DNA of 7,144 nucleotides from Acidobacteriaceae bacterium (GTDB lineage: Bacteria; Acidobacteriota; Terriglobia; Terriglobales; Acidobacteriaceae), in NCBI GenBank assembly GCA_003154055.1, contig PMCH01000130.1:5666-12809 (forward strand), in the 5' to 3' direction. Under the pieces are notes generated by a model. That model was not told the DNA's origin. It ran no database searches and saw nothing but the letters and a program-made list of their open reading frames with translations. Below, in pieces: positions 1 to 4,967 of this stretch; the first letter of the stretch is position 1, and the number at the start of each line of letters is the position of its first letter. Position numbers and translations under genes: made by a program.

Positions 1-119
1 TCCGGCCACTTCACGGCAGACCATTTTCCGAAATTGATCACATGCGGTTTGGAGGCGGCGACGCTGTCACTCGCGTCAAGGCAAAGCAGAACAAAGATCA
101 GGAGAGAGCTGCGCATCAT
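1..119 (-). CDS. Secreted protein of unknown function, N-terminal fragment (runs off left edge)
   Basis: Reading the minus strand from an ATG at 119 gives an open frame to the window edge, about 39 codons. It begins MMRSSLLIFVLLCLDASD, followed by SVAASKPHVINFGKWSAVKW. The first 22 residues look like a Sec signal peptide: Arg3, a hydrophobic core at residues 6-14, and a V-A-A cleavage site before Ser23. Cys13 is not in a lipobox, so a lipoprotein is unlikely. The KPHVINFGKW-type start resembles, from memory, conserved secreted hypothetical proteins of Acidobacteriota; no function can be given. A second ATG at 116 directly follows the first. I prefer 119 because an AAGG Shine-Dalgarno-like stretch lies 8 bases before it. 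The gene is divergent from the HD-GYP gene across about 170 bases. The rest of the protein is outside the window. Confidence 0.6.
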   Translation of the reverse strand, partial: MMRSSLLIFVLLCLDASDSVAASKPHVINFGKWSAVKWP

Positions 120-166
120 GGAAGCAGCCTTGCACGGCCCAGAGATCCCCGCAATGACCTGTGAAC

Positions 167-186
167 ACCGAAAATGTTCGGTTTTT
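167..186 (+). terminator. Possible hairpin plus T-run in the HD-GYP leader
   Basis: ACCGAA (167-172) can pair with TTCGGT (177-182) around an AATG loop, and the T-run covers 182-186. This has the shape of a short rho-independent terminator reading rightwards. It lies in a divergent intergenic region, so no upstream plus-strand gene in view would need it. It could be a leader attenuator for the HD-GYP gene or chance. The same bases also form a GAACA-N7-TGTTC dyad (163-179), so a protein-binding site is an alternative. Confidence 0.25.
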
Positions 187-289
187 CCCACCCAACCATT
201 CGATACAATGGGAACAGCCGCTCCCCATGAAATCTCCTCCGCACCCACGCCGGACAACTCTTTCCTCCAGCCCTAACTCTTACAGGGAT

Positions 290-1273
290 ATGGGAGATTT
301 GTTACCCGGCCGGCGGGCCCAGTCCATTCTGGTGGTGGACGATAACCGGCAGAACGCAGAGCTGTTGCAGGAGTTGCTGGCTGGTCGCGGTTATCGCATC
401 GCGGTGGCCCACCATGCGGCTGACGCGGAGGCCCAGATCCGCCACGAGCCTCCCGACCTCATCCTGCTCGACATCATTATGCCCGGCAAGTCCGGCTACG
501 AAGTGTGCCGGGAATTGAAGGCAGATCCCGCAACCCGGCTCATTCCCATCGTGATGATCACCGGCCTCAGCGAGCGCGAGGACCGGCTCAAAGGCATCGA
601 GGCGGGCGCCGACGATTTTCTGATCAAGCCCATCTATCCAGAGGAGCTCTACGCCAGAATCAGTTCGCTGCTCAAGCTGAAAGAGTTCACCGATGAGCTG
701 GAAACCGCGGAGTCCGTTCTATGCACCCTTGGTCTCAGCGTGGAATCCAGGGACCCCTACACCGAGGGGCATTGTGAGCGGCTCGCCAATAACGCCGCGG
801 AACTGGGCAGCCATCTCGGCCTGGATGAGGAATCCATCGTCGCTTTGCGCCGCGGTGGCTATCTGCATGACCTGGGCAAGATTGCCGTGCCCGATGACAT
901 TTTGAAAAAGGGCAGCAATCTGACCCCTGCCGAGTGGGCCATCATGAAACAGCACCCGGCCACGGGCGAGGCCATTTGCCGTCCGCTGAAGTCATTGCGC
1001 CTGGTGCTGCCGATTATCCGCTCCCACCATGAGCATTCCGATGGCAGCGGTTACCCGGACGGACTGCGGCATGCGGAAATCCCGTTGCTGCCGCGCCTGC
1101 TGCAGGTGGTCGATGTGTACGACGCCCTCCGGACCGCCCGTCCTTACAAGCCGCCGTTGCACCACGAGCAGGCGGCCATTACCATGCACGAGGAAGCTCG
1201 CGCCGGCCTGTGGGACGGGGAACTCGTCGCCGAGTTCTTCCGCATGCTGGAAAAACGCCGCCAGGTGGCATAA
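290..1273 (+). CDS. Response regulator with HD-GYP output domain (probable cyclic-di-GMP phosphodiesterase)
   Basis: This is a cytoplasmic two-component response regulator of 327 residues. Residues 12-130 are a receiver domain: acidic pair D17-D18, phospho-acceptor D61 in LLDIIMPG, T91 and K113 of the LIKP motif. Residues 140-327 are an HD-GYP domain with all the usual signatures: H161, the H193-D194 pair in HDLGK, H222, HHEHSDGSGYPDGL (246-259, GYP at 254-256), D275 in VVDVYDAL and RPYK. Known HD-GYP proteins of this type hydrolyse cyclic-di-GMP to pGpG or GMP; since the metal ligands are present, activity is expected. The frame stays open upstream to a GTG at 161. I chose the ATG at 290 because it places the receiver domain about ten residues from the start, as is usual; the ribosome site there (AGGG, 3 bases away) is weak. 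No histidine kinase is next to it. It may be co-transcribed with the glycosyltransferase 94 bases downstream. Confidence 0.9.
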   Translation: MGDLLPGRRAQSILVVDDNRQNAELLQELLAGRGYRIAVAHHAADAEAQIRHEPPDLILLDIIMPGKSGYEVCRELKADPATRLIPIVMITGLSEREDRLKGIEAGADDFLIKPIYPEELYARISSLLKLKEFTDELETAESVLCTLGLSVESRDPYTEGHCERLANNAAELGSHLGLDEESIVALRRGGYLHDLGKIAVPDDILKKGSNLTPAEWAIMKQHPATGEAICRPLKSLRLVLPIIRSHHEHSDGSGYPDGLRHAEIPLLPRLLQVVDVYDALRTARPYKPPLHHEQAAITMHEEARAGLWDGELVAEFFRMLEKRRQVA

Positions 1274-1276
1274 TCA

Positions 1277-1362
1277 AGTTCTCAGTTCCCAGTTCTCAGT
1301 GCTCAGCAAACCACCGGCTGGGGGTGTTCTTTCTGAGAACCGAGAACTGAGAACCGAGAACT
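1277..1362. repeat. 86-bp inverted repeat made of degenerate GAGAACT heptamers
   Basis: The left arm (1277-1306) is four heptamers on the minus strand plus two bases: AGTTCTC, AGTTCCC, AGTTCTC, AGTGCTC, AG. The right arm (1333-1362) has the plus-strand version: CT, GAGAACC, GAGAACT, GAGAACC, GAGAACT. The arms pair at 26 of 30 positions around a 26-base loop (1307-1332) containing CACC/GGTG. The repeat begins 4 bases after the HD-GYP stop codon and ends 5 bases before the TTG start of the next gene. In RNA it could form a long hairpin that weakens read-through or hides the glycosyltransferase start; the GAGAA at 1356-1360 is also that gene's best ribosome-site candidate. The same heptamer recurs at 4927-4961. 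Confidence 0.85.
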
Positions 1363-1367
1363 GCCTT

Positions 1368-2120
1368 TTGACCTACAGCGTCATTATTCCCGCCTATAAC
1401 GAGAGCAATCGTATCCGTCCCACTCTCGACGAAATCCTGCATTACATCGAGCAGCGCAACTGGGACGCGGAAATCCTGGTCGTCGATGACGGTTCGCGCG
1501 ACGACACCGCCGCCGTGATCCGCGAATACGGACGCAATCATCCTCAGGTTCGCCTGGTCCAGAACCCCGGAAACCGGGGCAAAGGATTCAGCGTTCGCAA
1601 CGGCATGCTGCAGGCTCGCGGGGACATTTGCCTGTTTACCGATGCCGATCTCTCGTCGCCGATCACGGAAGCGGAGAAGTTGTTGGAGGCGATCCGGGAC
1701 GGCGCCGACATCGCGTTCGGATCCCGCTGGCTTCGCGCCGAACTACAAACCGAGCGCCAGCCGCTCTATCGCCAGCTGTTTGGGCGCATTTTCAACCTGC
1801 TGCTGCGCCTGATTCTAGGATTGCATTTCAAGGACACCCAGTGCGGGTTTAAGGCTTTCCGTCGGGAAGCGGCGCAGCGCATCTTCCCCCTGCAGAAAAT
1901 CGAGCGTTGGGGTTTCGATCCCGAGATTCTCTTCCTTGCCCGAAGAATGGGATTCCGCGTTGTCGAGGTTCCCGTGCTGTGGGCGCACAGCGAGGGGACC
2001 CGGCTTCATCCGTTCCGGGATGGCTTTCGCATGTTCGGTGACATCCTGCACATCCGGTGGAACGCTCTGACTGGGACGTACAGCACTCCAGCCGAGACGT
2101 CTCGCAGCAGCAGCGTATGA
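1368..2120 (+). CDS. Family-2 glycosyltransferase, polyprenyl/dolichyl-phosphate glucosyltransferase-like
   Basis: This 250-residue protein has a GT-A fold transferase N-terminus (TYSVIIPAYNES, residues 2-13) and the signatures of the dolichyl-phosphate-glucose synthase-like branch of GT2: VVDDGS (38-43), GKGFSVRNGM (71-80), the metal/nucleotide-sugar DAD motif at 92-94, GSRW (118-121), DTQCGFKAFRREAA (156-169) and the ERWGFDPEILFLARRMGFRV region (179-198). Such enzymes move a sugar from a nucleotide donor to a membrane polyprenyl phosphate for cell-envelope glycans; the exact sugar and acceptor cannot be read here. There are no C-terminal membrane spans; only the hydrophobic helix at about 137-152 could touch the membrane. 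The frame is open far upstream into the HD-GYP gene, but those residues are off-frame HD-GYP and repeat sequence. The first sensible start is the TTG at 1368, six bases before the conserved SVIIPAYNE. Confidence 0.85.
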   Translation: MTYSVIIPAYNESNRIRPTLDEILHYIEQRNWDAEILVVDDGSRDDTAAVIREYGRNHPQVRLVQNPGNRGKGFSVRNGMLQARGDICLFTDADLSSPITEAEKLLEAIRDGADIAFGSRWLRAELQTERQPLYRQLFGRIFNLLLRLILGLHFKDTQCGFKAFRREAAQRIFPLQKIERWGFDPEILFLARRMGFRVVEVPVLWAHSEGTRLHPFRDGFRMFGDILHIRWNALTGTYSTPAETSRSSSV

Positions 2121-2127
2121 GGTTTGG

Positions 2128-2171
2128 GAAAACCGGCGCCCGGCACATCCACTCCCGACGCCCGGGTTTTC
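2128..2171. terminator. Candidate bidirectional terminator between glycosyltransferase and leuB
   Basis: In the 60-base gap between two convergent genes, GAAAACC (2128-2134) pairs exactly with GGTTTTC (2165-2171). Further G/C pairs inside (GGCG against CGCCC, with bulges) extend the stem. The A-run on one arm and T-run on the other suit termination in both directions. The loop is long, so efficiency is uncertain. Confidence 0.5.
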
Positions 2172-2180
2172 AGAGTTCCG

Positions 2181-3272
2181 TTACCGTCCACCATCGGCTG
2201 CCAGCTGCACAAATTCCGCAATCTTCGAGCCCATGGCATCGGTTGTGACGGTCCGTTCTCCCGGTTGCGCCAGGTCCCGGGTACGCATCCCGGCCTTTAG
2301 CACCGAGATCACGCCCGCCTCCACGCACTCCGCTTCCTTGGACAGCCCGAAGCCATGCCGTAGCATGAGAGCCACCGACAGGATTGCGCCTAAAGGATTG
2401 GCAATGCCCTGGTCGGCGATGTCCGGCGCCGACCCGTGTACCGGTTCGTAAATCCCCACCTTGCCGCCGATGCTTGCCGAAGCCAGCAGCCCCAGCGACC
2501 CCACCACTCCGCCAACCTCGTCCGACAGAATGTCGCCGAACATGTTCTCGGTGAGGAGAACGTCAAACCCCGCCGGCTTGAGCACCAGCGCCATCGCTGC
2601 CGAGTCCACGTACATGTGGGAGAGTTGTACGTCAGGGAACTCGCTGCCGACGCGGGTGACCACTTCCCGCCAGAGCCGGGAACACTCCAGAACGTTCGAC
2701 TTGTCCACCGACACCACCCGCTTGCGGCGGCCTCGCGCCAGCCCGAACCCGATGCGGGCAATGCGCTCAATCTCCGGCTCGCCGTAACGCATGCTGTTGA
2801 GCGCCTGGCGAGCCCCGGGTGCGCCTTCGATCGACCGCGGCTGCCCAAAGTACAAGCCGCCCAGCAGTTCGCGGACAATCAGAATATCCGTTCCCTTGAC
2901 GACTTCTTCCCGTAGCGGCGAGCAGGCCCGCAGCGCCGGATAGAACACCGCCGGGCGGAGATTGGCGTACGCTCCCAGTTCCTGCCGCAGACGCAGCAGT
3001 CCCGCTTCCGGTCGCAGATCCCGGGGATAGTGATCGAAGGCAGGACCGCCTACCGCGCCCAGCAGGACTGCCTGCGAAGACAGGCACGCCTGAATCGTCG
3101 CGTCCGGCAGTGGGTTGCCGCAGGCCGTTAGGGCAGCGCCCCCGACGCCTTTCTCATCGAGTTCCAGATCATGCCCAAATCCGTCCACCACCGCTTCCAG
3201 AACGCGTAAGGCTTGCAGAGTGACTTCAGGACCGATCCCGTCGCCGGGCAGACACGTGACGTGTAGTTGCAT
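2181..3272 (-). CDS. leuB: 3-isopropylmalate dehydrogenase (leucine biosynthesis)
   Basis: LeuB oxidises and decarboxylates 3-isopropylmalate with NAD+ to give 2-ketoisocaproate, the direct precursor of leucine; it acts as a cytoplasmic dimer. The 363-residue protein has normal family length and starts QLHVTCLPGDGIGPE. Key parts are GLLRLRQELGAYANLRP (about 91-107, substrate arginines), RELLGGLYFGQPR (134-146) with catalytic Tyr141, VDKSNVLE (189-196) with Lys191, YVDSAAM with Asp223, FGDILSDE with metal ligands Asp247 and Asp251, and the nucleotide-binding VHGSAPDIA...NP segment (about 278-293). Their spacing matches the E. coli enzyme with a shift of about four residues. The frame opens 9 codons earlier, but I chose the ATG at 3272: GAGGGGG lies just before it and LeuB proteins normally begin here. 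It lies downstream of leuA on the same strand, 174 bases apart. leuC and leuD are not present. Confidence 0.95.
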   Translation of the reverse strand: MQLHVTCLPGDGIGPEVTLQALRVLEAVVDGFGHDLELDEKGVGGAALTACGNPLPDATIQACLSSQAVLLGAVGGPAFDHYPRDLRPEAGLLRLRQELGAYANLRPAVFYPALRACSPLREEVVKGTDILIVRELLGGLYFGQPRSIEGAPGARQALNSMRYGEPEIERIARIGFGLARGRRKRVVSVDKSNVLECSRLWREVVTRVGSEFPDVQLSHMYVDSAAMALVLKPAGFDVLLTENMFGDILSDEVGGVVGSLGLLASASIGGKVGIYEPVHGSAPDIADQGIANPLGAILSVALMLRHGFGLSKEAECVEAGVISVLKAGMRTRDLAQPGERTVTTDAMGSKIAEFVQLAADGGR

Positions 3273-3319
3273 GGCCCCCTCGCCGCAACAATAACCCAAT
3301 TCAGATTTCGGTTGGATGA

Positions 3320-3325
3320 ATTGTA
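3320..3325 (-). promoter_or_regulatory. Possible -10 element for leuB
   Basis: On the minus strand TACAAT lies 47 bases before the leuB ATG, a 5-of-6 match to the -10 consensus. No convincing -35 sits 16-18 bases upstream. It is worth noting only because a terminator-like hairpin stands between leuA and this point, which would make a separate leuB promoter useful. Confidence 0.2.
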
Positions 3326-3367
3326 GTCAGTTTTTTGAACAGTCGAAAGGGACTAGACCGTCTCGGG

Positions 3368-3407
3368 AAAAGTTCCGTCGTGGAGACTGGTGCTGCAGCC
3401 CGACGGA
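3368..3407 (-). terminator. Candidate terminator or attenuator between leuA and leuB
   Basis: On the minus strand TCCGTCG (3407-3401) pairs perfectly with CGACGGA (3380-3374) over seven base pairs, with a 20-base loop. TTTT follows two bases after the stem (3371-3368). It lies 40 bases after the leuA stop codon and about 95 bases before the leuB start. It could end leuA transcripts or lower leuB expression relative to leuA. The loop is long and the T-run short, so strength is doubtful. Confidence 0.4.
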
Positions 3408-3446
3408 TCTGGACATCGACCGCTCACCGGCGTTCCGTTTGCCGCC

Positions 3447-4766
3447 CTACACTCCCCAGAGATAGTCTTCCTGCTCACTGTGATGATCGCCAAAGGTGAC
3501 TGGGATCGAACTCGCTCCGAGGGCGTTCCCCGGGAACGATCCATTGACCGCCGCTGCCGCCGCCCGCGTGAAAGGAATTGCCGCCGCCGCAGGCGGGATC
3601 CTCTTGCCCTCCGCCATCACGTCCTGGATCAACTCCAGCAGATGGCTGTCCTGCACTTTCTTGATGCGGTCCGCCAGCACCACGAACTTGCGGTACATCT
3701 CGTCCAGTTCGCGGCGTTCAAAATGATGTCCCAGTTGTTCGCACCGGAGCAGCAAAGCGTGGCGTCCCGAGTGCTTGCCCAGCACCATTCGCGAATCCGG
3801 CACGCCCACCGACTGCGGGGTCATGATTTCGTACGTCAGCGGATTCTTCAGCACGCCGTCCTGGTGAATGCCCGCCTCGTGCGCAAACGCGTTCCGCCCC
3901 GTAATGGCCTTGTTCGGCTGAACCGGGATGCGCGTGATCTCCGCCAGCATCTGGCTGGAAGGATAGATCTGTTCGCTCGCTACGCCCGTTTCGTAGGGAT
4001 AGCGGTCTGGCCGCACCCGCATCGCCATCACGATCTCTTCCATCGATGCATTGCCGGCGCGTTCCCCGATCCCGTTGATCGTGCATTCCACCTGCCGCGC
4101 CCCTGCCTGCACGCCCGCCAGCGAATTGGCGACCGCCAGCCCAAGGTCATTGTGGCAGTGCGTTGAAATGACGACTTTCCCGATCCCCGCAACTTTCTCG
4201 CCCAGCGTCCGGATCAGCTGCCCGTATTCTTCCGGCATGGTGTATCCCACCGTGTCGGGAATGTTCACCGTCGTGGCCCCCGCCGCGATCACCGCCTCGA
4301 CCACCTGGCACAGGAATGCGGTATCGGTGCGGGTAGCGTCTTCGGGAGAAAACTCGATGTCGGTGCAGAGTGCCTTCGCATGGCGCACCGCTTCGCGCGC
4401 CTGCTCCAGACATTGCTCGCGCGAAATGCGGAGCTTGTATTTCAGGTGGATATCGGAAGTTGCCAGGAACACGTGGATTCGCGGGCGCTCCGCTCGCTGG
4501 ACCGCCTGCCACGCCCGGTCAATGTCTCCGAAACACGCGCGCGCCAGAGCCGCGATAACGGGGCGTCGAACCGAGGCGGAAATCCCCTGGACCGCTTCGA
4601 AGTCGCCGTCGGAAGCGATCGGAAATCCCCCTTCGATCACGTCAACCCCAAGCCGGTCGAGCTGCTGCGCCAGTCGGAGCTTTTCCTGCACATTCATGCT
4701 GCAGCCCGGCGACTGCTCGCCATCGCGAAGAGTGGTGTCAAACAGAGTGATGCGCGCCCGTTCCAT
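3447..4766 (-). CDS. leuA: 2-isopropylmalate synthase lacking the C-terminal leucine-binding domain
   Basis: LeuA condenses acetyl-CoA with 2-ketoisovalerate to 2-isopropylmalate, the committed step of leucine synthesis. Residues 1-275 are the HMGL-like catalytic barrel: LFDTTLRDGEQSPG (8-21) with metal ligand Asp10 and Arg14, EFSPEDATR (138-146), and the metal-binding HCHND with His203 and His205, then NGIGERAGNASMEE (231-244) with Asn239. The LeuA-type linker follows: NAFAHEAGIHQDGVLK (292-307), TYEIMTPQSVG (311-321) and VLGKHSGRHAL (328-338). The protein stops at 439 residues, against roughly 500-520 in typical bacterial LeuA. After about residue 388 there is only a low-complexity Ala-rich tail (AAAA at 393-396, AAAAA at 402-406) ending YLWGV. 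The other minus-strand frames downstream show no LeuA dimer/regulatory domain, so it is absent rather than frameshifted. The ATG at 4766 is chosen because GGAGG lies 9 bases upstream; a TTG at 4775 abuts that site. Confidence 0.93.
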   Translation of the reverse strand: MERARITLFDTTLRDGEQSPGCSMNVQEKLRLAQQLDRLGVDVIEGGFPIASDGDFEAVQGISASVRRPVIAALARACFGDIDRAWQAVQRAERPRIHVFLATSDIHLKYKLRISREQCLEQAREAVRHAKALCTDIEFSPEDATRTDTAFLCQVVEAVIAAGATTVNIPDTVGYTMPEEYGQLIRTLGEKVAGIGKVVISTHCHNDLGLAVANSLAGVQAGARQVECTINGIGERAGNASMEEIVMAMRVRPDRYPYETGVASEQIYPSSQMLAEITRIPVQPNKAITGRNAFAHEAGIHQDGVLKNPLTYEIMTPQSVGVPDSRMVLGKHSGRHALLLRCEQLGHHFERRELDEMYRKFVVLADRIKKVQDSHLLELIQDVMAEGKRIPPAAAAIPFTRAAAAAVNGSFPGNALGASSIPVTFGDHHSEQEDYLWGV

Positions 4767-4775
4767 AGTCCCCAA

Positions 4776-4814
4776 CCTCCGGAAAACAGACCTTAACTGT
4801 ACGAAGCCGGAAGG
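4776..4814 (-). promoter_or_regulatory. leuA ribosome binding site within a possible sequestering hairpin
   Basis: The leuA Shine-Dalgarno is GGAGG in CCGGAGG (minus strand 4782-4776). Upstream in the same leader, CCTTCCGG (4814-4807) is its complement apart from one extra T. Between them ACAG (4800-4797) can pair with CTGT (4789-4786), making a nested hairpin. When closed this would hide the ribosome site. The pairing is visible in the sequence; a regulatory role is inference, and chance pairing in GC-rich DNA is possible. Confidence 0.35.
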
Positions 4815-4839
4815 CGCAAGAAAAGCTTATTATCTTTAC

Positions 4840-4868
4840 AGTATAATTAGTATATCTAATAATATTAA
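4840..4868 (-). promoter_or_regulatory. Candidate leuA promoter
   Basis: On the minus strand TTAATA (4868-4863, 4 of 6 to TTGACA) is followed after exactly 17 bases by TATACT (4845-4840, 5 of 6 to TATAAT). Initiation would fall near 4833, giving a leader of about 65 bases before the leuA ATG. The 17-base spacer contains the ATTAG-N5-CTAAT dyad. A second TATACT lies at 4854-4849 but has no acceptable -35. Confidence 0.5.
4846..4860. promoter_or_regulatory. Candidate LysR-type operator (T-N11-A dyad)
   Basis: ATTAG-TATAT-CTAAT is an inverted repeat with 5-bp arms. It extends to 9-base arms (4842-4850 and 4856-4864) with one mismatch. It contains the T-N11-A pattern (T4847, A4859) typical of LysR-type regulator sites. 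It lies between leuA and the divergent LysR gene, inside the spacer of the proposed leuA promoter and next to the proposed LysR -35 region, which suits regulation of both genes by the LysR protein. Confidence 0.5.
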
Positions 4869-4877
4869 AATAAGTTA

Positions 4878-4883
4878 TATAAT
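4878..4883 (+). promoter_or_regulatory. Candidate -10 element for the LysR gene
   Basis: A perfect TATAAT lies 84 bases before the LysR start codon. The hexamer 17 bases upstream (TCTAAT, 4855-4860) is a poor -35 and overlaps the LysR-type dyad, which would fit a promoter controlled by its own product. AT-rich DNA makes a chance TATAAT more likely here. Confidence 0.4.
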
Positions 4884-4886
4884 GCT

Positions 4887-4902
4887 CACTTATCATTAAG
4901 TG
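4887..4902. promoter_or_regulatory. Perfect palindrome CACTTA-TCAT-TAAGTG in the LysR leader
   Basis: Six-base arms match perfectly around a four-base centre. It begins 4 bases after the TATAAT, so it would overlap the LysR transcription start. Its centre is 41.5 bp from the centre of the T-N11-A dyad, close to four turns of the DNA helix. It does not itself carry a centred T-N11-A. It may be a second operator half of the regulator, a site for another protein, or a small RNA hairpin. Confidence 0.45.
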
Positions 4903-4926
4903 TCTCGCCGGCGTCGGTCGGCCTCC

Positions 4927-4961
4927 GAGAACTGAGAACTGAGAACTGAGAACTGAGAACC
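4927..4961 (+). repeat. Tandem heptamer array, five copies of GAGAACT
   Basis: Four perfect GAGAACT units are followed by one GAGAACC, 35 bases with no interruption. The array ends six bases before the LysR ATG at 4968, so its last GAG occupies the place of a Shine-Dalgarno about 10 bases from the start; no better ribosome site is seen. The unit is the one found in the 1277-1362 inverted repeat. Copy number could change by slippage and alter translation; that is inference. Confidence 0.9.
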
Positions 4962-4967
4962 GATCCT

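Noticed and set aside
163..181. LexA/SOS box at CGAA-AATG-TTCG
   Set aside because: The spacing does not fit the Gram-positive-type CGAAC-N4-GTTCG site and no SOS gene is adjacent.
204..209. TACAAT as a -10 for the HD-GYP gene
   Set aside because: There is no acceptable -35 at 16-18 bases and single hexamers like this occur by chance.
161..289. Longer N-terminus of the response regulator from GTG 161 or ATG 227
   Set aside because: The extra 43 residues are Pro/Ser-rich with no domain, neither start has a ribosome site, and a receiver domain normally begins close to the start codon. Not fully excluded.
1029..1367. Upstream in-frame extension of the glycosyltransferase
   Set aside because: These 113 codons are the HD-GYP gene and the heptamer repeat read in another frame; family similarity begins only after the TTG at 1368.
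4767..4833. T-box or leucine leader-peptide attenuator before leuA
   Set aside because: The leader is only about 65 bases, with no run of Leu codons, no T-box sequence and no terminator before the gene.
3390..4899. Long plus-strand open frames opposite leuA
   Set aside because: They are antisense shadows of a strongly recognised gene, with Arg/His/Pro-rich products typical of GC-rich antisense frames.
4927..4961. CRISPR array
   Set aside because: The repeats are seven bases, directly adjacent, and have no spacers; no cas gene is nearby.
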